NCBI GenBank assembly: GCA_964444115.1
Contig: CAYUFT010000038.1
Coordinates: forward strand, 1-18,690
Direction of reading: 5' to 3'
Origin: UBA349 sp964444115
GTDB lineage: Archaea > Methanobacteriota > Methanobacteria > Methanobacteriales > Methanobacteriaceae
DNA: 18,690 nt
Part shown: positions 1 through 7,321 of the stretch, one piece after another
How positions within the stretch are numbered: the stretch's first letter is position 1
How the letters are laid out: each line of letters starts with the position of its first letter
Translations under genes and position numbers: made by a program
The notes under the pieces: generated by a model
Seen by the model: the letters and a program-made list of their open reading frames with translations, nothing else
Told to the model about the DNA's origin: nothing
Database searches by the model: none

Positions 1-721
1 TAATCTTTAAAGACTCTTTTAAGTTTTTCTTATTATTAAAACTCTTTAAAATATTCTCATTATATCTATTATCTTTTTCCTTTAAAGATAAGACAGTTTC
101 TTTTAATAATGGAATGACTCGAACAATATTATCTACTATAGTAATTGAAGACATTTGAGCTGTCCTTGAAAGTGGATTTAAGTCTATGGTAATAACTTTT
201 TTACCACTATTAACTAATATTTCTGCTCTATCTCCATCTTCTAGTGGAACAAGAACCACATCCGCGTCATAAATTCCATTTGGGCTTGCAGTGGCACGGG
301 GGCTCTCAATACCATCGATATATTTTAAATTATCTGAATTTGCACCTAAAACTTCTGAAGCTCCTGCTTGTTTTAAGACATCTTCAATAGCATCCACCCT
401 TTCAGGAGTGCGGTAGAAAAGATTAATTTCAATTTTAGCATCCAAAATTTGGCTTAATTTTACTATCTCCTCAGCAACCAGTGCTGCAGTATTTCCATTG
501 ACAGATAAAACCGGATTGTGGGCCAATAATAATGCTGCAGCCGCGGCTGTGATAGAATTTTTAGCAGGAATGCTAGTTTTTTCCCCTATTAAGTAATCAA
601 ATGCTTCTCCACGCCCATGAGCTATCATTCCAGAATCTGCAAGAATACCATTTTTATGGGCCTTTACTATTTTATCTCTGTGAACCAGAGAATGGTAACG
701 TGGATGATTTTTGGGAATCAT
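1..721 (-). CDS. 4-phosphopantoate--beta-alanine ligase, C-terminus cut by window edge
   Basis: Archaeal phosphopantothenate synthetase (COG1701/DUF137 family). It joins 4-phosphopantoate and beta-alanine with ATP to make 4'-phosphopantothenate, and together with pantoate kinase it replaces bacterial PanC/PanK in CoA synthesis in the cytoplasm. I translated the minus strand by hand: 240 codons are open from the ATG at 721 to the window edge with no stop. The family-typical start MIPKNHPRYHSLVHRDKI is followed by GRGEAFDYLIGEKT, a run of alanines, and AHNPVLSVNGNTAALV. Further on come LFYRTPERVD, LVPLEDGDRAE and VITIDLNPLSRTAQ, all typical of this family. The known proteins are about 250-260 residues, so only a short tail should be missing. 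No Shine-Dalgarno is visible before the ATG, and a TATA-like box lies 24 bases upstream, so the mRNA is probably leaderless. Confidence 0.9.
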   Translation of the reverse strand, partial: MIPKNHPRYHSLVHRDKIVKAHKNGILADSGMIAHGRGEAFDYLIGEKTSIPAKNSITAAAAALLLAHNPVLSVNGNTAALVAEEIVKLSQILDAKIEINLFYRTPERVDAIEDVLKQAGASEVLGANSDNLKYIDGIESPRATASPNGIYDADVVLVPLEDGDRAEILVNSGKKVITIDLNPLSRTAQMSSITIVDNIVRVIPLLKETVLSLKEKDNRYNENILKSFNNKKNLKESLKI

Positions 722-1071
722 AATAGAAATTAAGTTTATTTATATATAATAATTAATGTTTTTCTTTTTTAGTTGTTGGGTTAAAATTAAATTTCTGTAA
801 TAAAATAATTTTATAAGTTTTAATAAAACCTTGATGAATGATAGTTGAAATTGTTTAATTTATCTAAACATCGGTAATTTAATTTTATATGAAAACAAAA
901 GAAATAGTGTATTGGATAAAAATTTTTTAAAGTCTTTTTCCAAAACCTAATAATGCCTAAATTTAATTAATCAGAAATAAAATTCAATAATGAATAAATT
1001 TAATTAAAATATTTTAATTCATAAAAATTTTAGACTTAATTTCAGATGATTTAATATGCAGGTGATTTTTC
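722..1071. other. Divergent AT-rich intergenic region, no gene seen
   Basis: This 350-base spacer separates the minus-strand ligase from the plus-strand membrane protein and should carry both promoters. It is strongly AT-rich with many short A and T runs. The 12-mer AAATTTAATTAA occurs at 959-970 and again at 996-1007, but this is close to background in such sequence. I found no convincing open frame, RNA gene or hairpin. The plus-strand side ends in a clear ribosome binding site, GGTGAT at 1061-1066. Confidence 0.6.
741..750 (-). promoter_or_regulatory. Putative box A promoter of the phosphopantoate ligase gene
   Basis: Read on the minus strand this is ATTATATATA followed by AATAAAC, close to the archaeal TATA box. 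Its centre is about 24 bases before the ATG at 721. Archaeal transcription starts about 26 bases after the box centre, so the start site would fall at or within a few bases of the ATG. This fits the absence of a ribosome binding site. The whole spacer is AT-rich, so chance matches are common. Confidence 0.4.
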
Positions 1072-1302
1072 ATGAAAGAAGATATTGATATTAATGCTGA
1101 AACGACTTCAAAATATGACGTTAAAGAAGATAAGAGTAAGAAAAATATTTGGGGAATTTATATTGGAATATGCTTGATTTTAATAGGCATGTTGTGGTAT
1201 GCAGTTAACATGGGTTTGATACCAGTTCAGTATCTTCAATCATGGCCTCAAATTTTAATTGTACTGGTTGGAATTTTAGTGTTGATTAAATCAATCAAAT
1301 AG
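1072..1302 (+). CDS. Small two-helix membrane protein, LiaI/LiaF-like (DUF5668-like)
   Basis: This is a 76-residue protein. About 25 charged N-terminal residues (MKEDIDINAETTSKYDVKED) are followed by a hydrophobic segment at about 27-48 (IWGIYIGICLILIGMLWYAV), a short loop NMGLIPVQYLQSWPQ, and a second helix at about 60-73 (ILIVLVGILVLIK). The pattern G-x-x-L-I-x-x-G before a loop with a P at the start of helix 2 recalls the LiaI-LiaF-like transmembrane region of small envelope proteins. That match is from memory of the family and is only moderate. The ATG at 1072 is supported by GGTGAT at 1061-1066, five bases upstream. The function is unknown. A role in the cell envelope or in sensing membrane state is inference. 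The M42 peptidase follows 95 bases downstream on the same strand. Confidence 0.75.
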   Translation: MKEDIDINAETTSKYDVKEDKSKKNIWGIYIGICLILIGMLWYAVNMGLIPVQYLQSWPQILIVLVGILVLIKSIK

Positions 1303-1397
1303 GTCTAAAAGCTCTTTTAACAACAATAAATAATCAATGAACTCTCAATTAATATACAAATAAATCAATAAAGGATCATATTCGCTAATTTTTAAGG

Positions 1398-2438
1398 ATG
1401 GTTAAAAAAATGAAAGAACTTATGAAAAAACTTTCTGATGTGCCTGGAATATCTGGATTCGAAGGTGAAGTTACTAAAATTATCTCTGATGAATTAAAGG
1501 ATCATGCGGATCATATAGAAGAAGATAGATTAGGGAATATAATTGCTCTTAAAAAAGGCAGTCCTGATGGCCCAAAAGTCATGCTTGCTGCACACATGGA
1601 CGAAATTGGACTTATGGTGCGCCACATTGATAAAAAAGGATTTATTAAATTCTCTAAAATTGGTGGAATTAATGATCAAATGCTTTTAAATCAAACTGTT
1701 TATATAAACACTGAAAATGGTCCAATATTTGGAGTTATTGGTTCTAAACCACCACACCGGATGAAAGCAGCTGAACGAAAGAAAATTACTGGCTATGAAA
1801 ATATGTTTATTGATATAGGTGCTTCCAATGAAGAAGAGGCCCTGAAAATGGTCAGTATTGGAGATCCTATAGTATTTAATCACACTTATGCAGAATTACC
1901 TAATTCATTAATCACTGGTAAAGCCTTAGATAACAGAATTGGTTGTTTAATAATGATTGAAACTCTGAAAAGAGTAAATTCCAACGCTAATATTTATGGT
2001 GTAGGAACTGTTCAAGAAGAAGTTGGATTAAAAGGAGCTAAAACATCTGCTTTTAAAATTGACCCGGATTTTGCCTTAGCCCTTGATGTGACCATTGCTG
2101 GGGACCACCCTGGAATTAAAGAAGATGAAGCACCCGCAAAAATTGGTAAAGGTCCTGCAATTATTCTTACTGATGCCAGTGGACGAGGAATAATCACCCA
2201 TCCTACTATTAAAAAGTGGTTGGCTTCTGCAGCTGACGAAGCAAAGATTCCAGTGCAACTAGAAGTTAGTGAAGGTGGAACTACTGATGCTACTGCTATT
2301 CATTTAACTAGAGAGGGTATTCCTGCGGGTGTAGTATCCGTACCTACCAGGTATATACACACTACCGTCAGTATTGCTAGTATGGAAGATATTGAAAATA
2401 CAATTAATTTGCTGGTAAGTGCTATTAATAACTTATAA
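1398..2438 (+). CDS. M42 family metallo-aminopeptidase (TET/deblocking aminopeptidase-like)
   Basis: This is a cytoplasmic two-metal aminopeptidase of the M42 family, whose TET-type members form dodecamers that trim short peptides downstream of the proteasome. Such genes are often mislabelled endoglucanase. All expected site residues are visible: H66 and D68 in AAHMDEIG, bridging D178 in GKALDNR, catalytic E207 and ligand E208 in TVQEEVG, D230 in ALALDV, and H321 in YIHTT. The length of 346 residues is normal for the family. The ATG at 1398 has only AAGG directly before it. A second in-frame ATG at 1410 gives MKELMKKLSDVPGISGFE, and GGATGGT (1396-1402) would then be its ribosome binding site, so translation may well begin at 1410. 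An oligo-T stretch follows the gene at 2503-2515. Confidence 0.92.
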   Translation: MVKKMKELMKKLSDVPGISGFEGEVTKIISDELKDHADHIEEDRLGNIIALKKGSPDGPKVMLAAHMDEIGLMVRHIDKKGFIKFSKIGGINDQMLLNQTVYINTENGPIFGVIGSKPPHRMKAAERKKITGYENMFIDIGASNEEEALKMVSIGDPIVFNHTYAELPNSLITGKALDNRIGCLIMIETLKRVNSNANIYGVGTVQEEVGLKGAKTSAFKIDPDFALALDVTIAGDHPGIKEDEAPAKIGKGPAIILTDASGRGIITHPTIKKWLASAADEAKIPVQLEVSEGGTTDATAIHLTREGIPAGVVSVPTRYIHTTVSIASMEDIENTINLLVSAINNL

Positions 2439-2502
2439 ATAATAGCTAATAATTGATAGTTTGTGAGAAAGTTCCTATTATTCACTATCATTTTGGCTTA
2501 TA

Positions 2503-2515
2503 TTTTTTTATTTTT
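2503..2515 (+). terminator. Putative oligo-T terminator after the M42 peptidase
   Basis: Seven T's (2503-2509) and five T's (2511-2515) are separated by a single A, within a T-rich stretch 65-77 bases after the peptidase stop. Archaeal RNA polymerase terminates at such oligo-T tracts without needing a hairpin. It lies between two convergent genes, where a terminator is expected. Confidence 0.45.
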
Positions 2516-2544
2516 ATTTAGGTTTTATATATAAATAACTAGAT

Positions 2545-3258
2545 TTAAATCTCTTTTTCTATTTTATCAATGATTTCAATCCCATTAGGTCCTATATCAT
2601 AGGTAATGAATTCAATAGGTGTCTTGGTACTTCTCATTTTAACGATATCCATTATTCTTTCTCTTTGGCCAGTATATGGATTTTCTCTTTTCATGAGTCT
2701 TATGGCACCATAAACAGAAAATAATGCTAGTTCATTATATTCGCGTGAGGTAGAACTATCTAAAATAATCATAGATGTGATCTTTTTTTGTTTTAATTCG
2801 TATATTAAATGATCAAAACGATCTCTAAATTCATAAGGGGTTAATTTTGCAGTATAACTCCCTAAACTATCTATAATAACGACTTTAGTGTCTGGAGAAA
2901 TATCATGAATTAATTTCTCAAAATCACCTTTTACAGAATCAACACCTATATTCATTTCTGCTTCGGTTACTCTGGCTCTTAATCCTGCAAGTTCAATAAG
3001 CTTCAAATTTCCTTTTTTTTTCAGAGAGCCCATATCCCATCCAAAAGACATGCTCTGACGCTCTAAATCTTCATCATCTTCTTCAGTGGTAATATAAGAA
3101 GTTTTTAAACCATTTTTTGCACAGCTTATTGCAAATTGTAGTCCAAAAATAGTTTTTCCAGATCCGGCATCTCCAGTAACCAGTAAAGTCCGGCCTTCTG
3201 GAAATCCTTCAATAATATTATCTAAGGTATCAATTCCCGTTTTTATTCTCTCTAACAT
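2545..3258 (-). CDS. KaiC/RadA-like RecA-superfamily ATPase
   Basis: A single-domain RecA-fold ATPase of the KaiC-like group (COG0467, called RAD55 in many archaeal annotations), 237 residues. Walker A is GDAGSGKT at 29-36. The paired acidic residues TTEEDDEDL at 58-66 match the catalytic glutamates of KaiC-like proteins. Walker B is VVIIDSL at 126-132. The opening IKTGIDTLDNIIEGFPEGRT is typical of the group. The C-terminal part (MDIVKMRSTKTP, then an acidic end) also matches KaiC-like domains. In archaea these proteins often lie beside sensor or response-regulator genes, and here a REC-PAS-MetOD1 gene is 97 bases upstream on the same strand, so a signalling output role is likely. The exact activity is unknown. 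The ATG at 3258 is preceded by a strong ribosome binding site, GAGGAGG. Confidence 0.88.
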   Translation of the reverse strand: MLERIKTGIDTLDNIIEGFPEGRTLLVTGDAGSGKTIFGLQFAISCAKNGLKTSYITTEEDDEDLERQSMSFGWDMGSLKKKGNLKLIELAGLRARVTEAEMNIGVDSVKGDFEKLIHDISPDTKVVIIDSLGSYTAKLTPYEFRDRFDHLIYELKQKKITSMIILDSSTSREYNELALFSVYGAIRLMKRENPYTGQRERIMDIVKMRSTKTPIEFITYDIGPNGIEIIDKIEKEI

Positions 3259-3316
3259 ATTCGCCTCCTCCTCATTAATTTAAATAAAATTCTAATAAAA
3301 TTTAATAAATTAATAA

Positions 3317-3326
3317 TTTTATAAAA
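3317..3326 (-). promoter_or_regulatory. Putative box A for the KaiC-like gene
   Basis: TTTTATAAAA reads the same on both strands and sits about 63 bases before the ATG of the KaiC-like gene. Transcription from it would start near 3295, leaving a leader of about 36 bases that contains the GAGGAGG site. The ATPase could therefore be transcribed on its own as well as by read-through from the upstream response regulator. Confidence 0.3.
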
Positions 3327-3355
3327 GCACACTCATCGTATATTTTTATAAAGAG

Positions 3356-4639
3356 TTAGTTAGGAATGTAAAATTCGAATTTTATATTCTTGGAACCTTC
3401 CAAAAGACTTGATGTTTGAGTAACATTTCCCTTTAATCCAGTCCAGGTGAAGCTTCTAATAATCATAGCCCTAAAGATTAGTGTAAAAATAGGGTTTTTA
3501 CGGGCTTCTTCTATCCAGGGAAATGTGATGAATTCCAGTTTAATTTTAGTTTCAGTTCTAATAATTTGGGTTTTTATACCTAAATTAGATAAAAGCTCGC
3601 TGATCCAAACTAAATACGCATTAAAAATTTCTGCATTGTTTTGAGTATCATGTTCTTTTATTAGATCTAAGAAACCATTTTCAGACATTTCTTTAATAAA
3701 ATTTGGCCTAACATTTTTCTCAAATCTATCTGCAAAATTTTTTATAATAGTATTTCTAAGTTGTGGGGGAATGGAAGAGGCAAAAACAGGTACTGCACTA
3801 ACTACGAAACCATATAACTCTACACGAGCCTTTTCCCTAATTAATTCTCCTCTTTGTTCCTCTGCTTCCACTCTAGAAGTTATATCATGACCAATAAATT
3901 GAATTATGGGTCCATGTTCTTCTGAACTTAAAATAGAAGAATATATTTCAAAATAAAGTTCTTGCCCATTTTTATCAAAGAGATTCATTTCAAATGGTTC
4001 GGCTCCCTTATGTTCTATTATTGAGGGAATTGAATCCACATAATCTTGAATTTCCTCTTCAATAAAAAATCCCATCTGGGCCAGATTTAAAATTGATTTT
4101 CCAATAATCTTTTTTCTCCGAATTCCAATAAGTTGTTCTACAGTTTGATTCATAAAAGTAATATTTCCTTTTAAATCAAGTAATAAAATAGGGTCTGGAA
4201 ACGATTCAAATAGATTTCGATACTTTTCTTCACTTTCTTTAAGTTTACTATCCATTTGATGTTTATAAAGAGCAACTTCTACGGCACTGTGAAGTTCTCG
4301 GTCTTCAAATGGTTTGATTATGTATCCAAAAGGCCCAGTTAGCTTGGCCCTTCCGAGTGTTTTTTCATCAGAATATGCGGTTAAGTAAACAATAGGTATG
4401 TCACACTCCTCTCGAATTACCTGAGCAGCTTCAACACCATCCATTTTACCTTTTAAAACAATATCCATTAATACAAGATCTGGCCTATATTTTTTTGTTT
4501 TTTCGATAGCTTCTTCACCTGAAGAGGCTATGCTCATTACGGTATATCCCAGGACCTCAGCTCTATGTTTAATGTCCATGGCCACAATGCTCTCATCTTC
4601 TACAACCAGTAATTTTGTATCCGGCATTTTATCCACCAT
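3356..4639 (-). CDS. Response regulator REC-PAS-MetOD1
   Basis: A 427-residue response regulator. The REC domain spans about 8-125, with acidic pocket E14-D15, phospho-acceptor D59 (LVLMDI), T87 (YLTAY) and K109 (IIKPF). A short coiled linker (MDSKLKESEEKY) leads to a PAS domain at about 138-258 (RNLFESFPDPILLLDLKGNI ... IGHDITSRVEAEE). The C-terminus, about 270-427, is the methanogen output domain MetOD1 (PF18546 as I recall it), recognised by its likeness to the REC-MetOD1 protein at 16410-17291. The four cysteines of that paralogue are replaced here: FITFPW, NPIFTLIF and GSKNIKFEF carry F, T, F and I at the matching positions. The ATG at 4639 is weakly supported. The in-frame ATG at 4627 (MPDTKLLVVEDE) has GGTGGA five bases upstream and may be the true start. 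The gene likely feeds the KaiC-like ATPase downstream. Confidence 0.88.
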   Translation of the reverse strand: MVDKMPDTKLLVVEDESIVAMDIKHRAEVLGYTVMSIASSGEEAIEKTKKYRPDLVLMDIVLKGKMDGVEAAQVIREECDIPIVYLTAYSDEKTLGRAKLTGPFGYIIKPFEDRELHSAVEVALYKHQMDSKLKESEEKYRNLFESFPDPILLLDLKGNITFMNQTVEQLIGIRRKKIIGKSILNLAQMGFFIEEEIQDYVDSIPSIIEHKGAEPFEMNLFDKNGQELYFEIYSSILSSEEHGPIIQFIGHDITSRVEAEEQRGELIREKARVELYGFVVSAVPVFASSIPPQLRNTIIKNFADRFEKNVRPNFIKEMSENGFLDLIKEHDTQNNAEIFNAYLVWISELLSNLGIKTQIIRTETKIKLEFITFPWIEEARKNPIFTLIFRAMIIRSFTWTGLKGNVTQTSSLLEGSKNIKFEFYIPN

Positions 4640-4662
4640 TATCGTTTATTTAGACAACGATA
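4640..4662. repeat. 7-bp inverted repeat upstream of the REC-PAS-MetOD1 gene
   Basis: TATCGTT (4640-4646) and AACGATA (4656-4662) form a perfect inverted repeat with a 9-base spacer. It ends directly at the first possible start codon and about 13 bases before the better-supported second start at 4627. It could be an operator or a small RNA hairpin in the leader next to the ribosome binding site. A seven-base stem can occur by chance in AT-rich DNA. Confidence 0.45.
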
Positions 4663-5057
4663 TGAATTTATTAAGGGAATCATATCTAGAAATTGTATGG
4701 TATATTGTATTTGTTAATTAATAATAATTGCTAATTATTTATTAAGGATTATCTGAAGATTTTCATAACTTAGTACTATTTATGCTTGTTTTTTACTTAA
4801 ATTTTTATCTAAATATAAATAAAAAATACTCTTTATTTTTTTTAAAATTTAATTATAAATCATTATACTATTTTATTCTTCTAAATAATATTAATAGTTT
4901 TATATACTAATTTCTAAAATGCAAAATGACTGTTTTAATTTAAAAAATCACTTAATTTCCTTTAGATGATAATTGAAAAATAGTGGATTTTAAAGAACCA
5001 GATTATTAATAATATAAAAAAATAAGAAGAAAATATAACTTCATAATACTTATAGAA
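4663..5057. other. AT-rich intergenic region between uvrC and the response regulator
   Basis: About 400 bases separate two minus-strand genes. I see no open frame with a ribosome binding site and no RNA gene. On the minus strand, T7 (plus-strand A7 at 5016-5022) lies about 35 bases after the uvrC stop and probably ends its transcript. The rest should carry the response-regulator promoter, but several TATA-like strings occur and none stands out. Confidence 0.5.
5016..5022 (-). terminator. Putative oligo-T terminator after uvrC
   Basis: A run of seven A's on the plus strand reads as T7 in the uvrC transcript, 36-42 bases after the stop codon, with further A-rich sequence nearby. This is the usual form of an archaeal intrinsic terminator. 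Confidence 0.4.
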
Positions 5058-6833
5058 TTATGAATTATTTGAAATATCATTGAAATAATTATAAATTGTT
5101 TGGGCAACTTTTTTATTCATACCTTTTACCTCCATTAAATCAACAATTTCTGCTTTTTTAATGGATTCAATATCACCAAAGTGCCTTAAAAGAGTAATTT
5201 TTCTTTTGGGACCTACTCCTGAAATTTCATCCAACTGGGAGTAATCAATTTCTTTTGATCGAATATTGCGATGGTAAGAGACAGCAAAACGGTGCGCTTC
5301 ATCCCTTATTCTTTGCAGTAAAAATAGGGCTTGTGAATTAGGGGGTAATATTATTGGTTCATTCATTTGGGGAATAAAAATATGTTCAAATTCCTTTGCA
5401 AGACCAATAACTGGAATCATATTCAAGTTAAGAGATTTTAAAACTTCAACTGCAATTTTTAACTGGCCTTTACCACCGTCGACTAAAATCAAATCCGGCA
5501 AGTCACCATCTTCTCTTAAAAGCTTTTCATATCTTCGTGTTAAAAGTTCTCTCATCATTCCATAATCATCAGGCCCTGGAGTTTCCAGACGATACTTTCT
5601 ATATCTGGATTTTTTGGGTTGAGCATTCTGAAAACTTACCATGGATCCAACAGCTGATTTTCCAGAGATATTAGAAACATCAAATCCTTCAATGTTTTGT
5701 GGAATTTTAGGAAGTTTCAAATATTTTTTAAGGTCTAGAAGAGCATTTTTTACCTGTTTTTTTTGATTTTTAATAATATCTGCATTTTTAGCAGCCATTC
5801 GTATCAATTTAAACTTCACACCGTCATGGGGAACAATAATTTCCACCGGAGCTTCTCGAATATCAGAAAGCCAATCTTTAATCAGTTTTTCTTCTTTTAT
5901 TATGTACTGTAATATGATTTCACCAGGAACGTATCGAGGGTTGGCATAATATTGTTTTATAAATGCAGATAAGATATCTTCAGGCGCTGTGTTTTCCACC
6001 CCTGCCATTATGAAATCATCTTTTCCAGTTATTTTACCCTCACGAACTGAAAAAACGACCATGCAAGCCATTTTTTTATCATAAGACCCAGCAATTATGT
6101 CCTGATTAATATTGTTATTGAAGGCCACATTTTGACTTTCCATTACATCATGTATGGATTCAATCTGGTCTCTTATAACTGCCGCTCTTTCGAATTCTTG
6201 ATTTTTAGCAGCAGTATGCATCTCCTCATCCAGCATTTCTATTACTTTAGAATATCTGCCCTGGAAAAAAAGGTCGATACTATCAATAAGTTTTTTATAG
6301 TCTTTTTTGGAGATTTGTCCGGCACAAGGTGCATGACATAGATCTATCTGACTGTTAAGGCATGGTCCATCCATTCTTTTACAGTCTCGAATTTTAAAAA
6401 GAGATTTTACAAATTTAACAGTTTTTTTAACTGAACCTGCATCGGTAAATGGTCCAAAATAGTGGGAACCATCTCCAGAAATATTTCGTGTTATTAATAT
6501 ACGCGGAAATTTTTCACGGGTAATTTTAATATAGGGGTATCTTTTATCATCTTTCAGTCGAACATTATAGGTGGGCCTGTATTTTTTTATTAAATTGGCC
6601 TCTAATATTAGTGCTTCCTTTTCAGTGTCAGTAATGATGTATTCCAGGCTTTGGAACTGTCCCATCATTATTTTTGTTTTAATGGAATCATGATACTCTT
6701 TAAAATAGGATTTAACCCTTTTTTTTAAGGATATGGATTTTCCAACATAAATCACATTATCCCGCGCATCTTTCATTATATAAACGCCGGTTTTATCTGG
6801 AAGATCATTGGGATTATCGACTTGTGTGGACAA
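5058..6833 (-). CDS. uvrC: Excinuclease ABC subunit C (UvrC)
   Basis: UvrC makes the 3' and 5' incisions in UvrABC nucleotide excision repair once UvrB has bound the lesion. Its 591 residues show all expected parts. The GIY-YIG nuclease is at about 11-95 (GVYIM at 16-20, IYVGKS at 28-33, R39, E78). A cysteine cluster C151, C158, C166 and C170 resembles the iron-sulfur site described in bacterial UvrC. A UVR motif lies at about 200-230 (FERAAVIRDQIESI). The RNase H-like nuclease has D385 (GFDVSNISG), D452 (LILVDGGKGQ) and H514 (RDEAHRFAVSYHR). A helix-hairpin-helix pair ends the protein (ISGVGPKRKITLLRHFG, VKGMNKKVAQTI). The start is TTG at 6833, supported by GAGGT six bases upstream, with no better ATG near. 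It is divergent from uvrB. The bacterial-type system in Methanobacteriales is generally taken as acquired by transfer. Confidence 0.97.
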   Translation of the reverse strand: MSTQVDNPNDLPDKTGVYIMKDARDNVIYVGKSISLKKRVKSYFKEYHDSIKTKIMMGQFQSLEYIITDTEKEALILEANLIKKYRPTYNVRLKDDKRYPYIKITREKFPRILITRNISGDGSHYFGPFTDAGSVKKTVKFVKSLFKIRDCKRMDGPCLNSQIDLCHAPCAGQISKKDYKKLIDSIDLFFQGRYSKVIEMLDEEMHTAAKNQEFERAAVIRDQIESIHDVMESQNVAFNNNINQDIIAGSYDKKMACMVVFSVREGKITGKDDFIMAGVENTAPEDILSAFIKQYYANPRYVPGEIILQYIIKEEKLIKDWLSDIREAPVEIIVPHDGVKFKLIRMAAKNADIIKNQKKQVKNALLDLKKYLKLPKIPQNIEGFDVSNISGKSAVGSMVSFQNAQPKKSRYRKYRLETPGPDDYGMMRELLTRRYEKLLREDGDLPDLILVDGGKGQLKIAVEVLKSLNLNMIPVIGLAKEFEHIFIPQMNEPIILPPNSQALFLLQRIRDEAHRFAVSYHRNIRSKEIDYSQLDEISGVGPKRKITLLRHFGDIESIKKAEIVDLMEVKGMNKKVAQTIYNYFNDISNNS

Positions 6834-7321
6834 TGTTTTACCTCAAATTAAAATAATGGTTATGGGCAAGTTATATACTTCTAGTAGTCCTTTTATTTAT
6901 AAAAACTTTATTAAAGTTCTTAAACTGTTAAAAAGGATTCTAAATTCTATTGCATTTTATTATTACTTTTCTAATGCTCTCTAAGGAAATTTTAATCTAT
7001 TAATTTCACTAAAATTAATTTAAATATAATATAATTATCCTAAAATTTTACCAAAACTATAATAAAATTATATATTAGAGGAAAGTTTTTATGTTATAAA
7101 TTACTATCATTGTTTATATAAAATTAACATCGTTTTTTTATTTAACAGTTTTTTTATTATAAATTAATCATAGTGATCACACTTTTTATTTAAATTCTCA
7201 TGCATTTTGATAATTTTATCGAATATATAGTAATTAGAATATAATAAAAATTTAATTATAACAATTAATTAGATGAATTAAATTTTAAAGATGAAGTAAG
7301 ATTTTTCTGAGGAATATAGAA
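6834..7321. other. Divergent uvrC-uvrB intergenic region
   Basis: This 488-base AT-rich spacer lies between the divergent uvrC and uvrB genes. The uvrC side has a TATA-like box at 6871-6880. On the uvrB side, TATA-like strings occur near 7112-7123 (GTTTATATAAAA) and 7236-7246 (GAATATAATAA). The first would give a leader of about 180 bases and the second about 50, and I cannot choose between them. An 8-base palindrome GTGATCAC lies at 7173-7180. A 14-codon open frame from the ATG at 7200 lacks a ribosome binding site. I found no RNA gene. Confidence 0.5.
6871..6880 (-). promoter_or_regulatory. Putative box A promoter of uvrC
   Basis: On the minus strand this reads AAGTATATAA. Its centre is about 42 bases before the TTG start, so transcription would begin near 6849 and leave a leader of about 16 bases that still holds the GAGGT site. 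An imperfect palindrome (ACTTCTAGTAGT, 6877-6888) overlaps its upstream edge. Confidence 0.4.

Noticed and set aside
959..1007. Repeated AAATTTAATTAA in the ligase/membrane-protein spacer
   Set aside because: Low-complexity AT sequence; such 12-mers are expected by chance in this background.
7173..7180. GTGATCAC palindrome upstream of uvrB as a damage-response operator
   Set aside because: Only eight bases, does not extend further, and I see no second copy near uvrC or uvrA.
7200..7244. 14-codon open frame upstream of uvrB as a leader peptide
   Set aside because: No ribosome binding site and no feature typical of a regulatory leader peptide.
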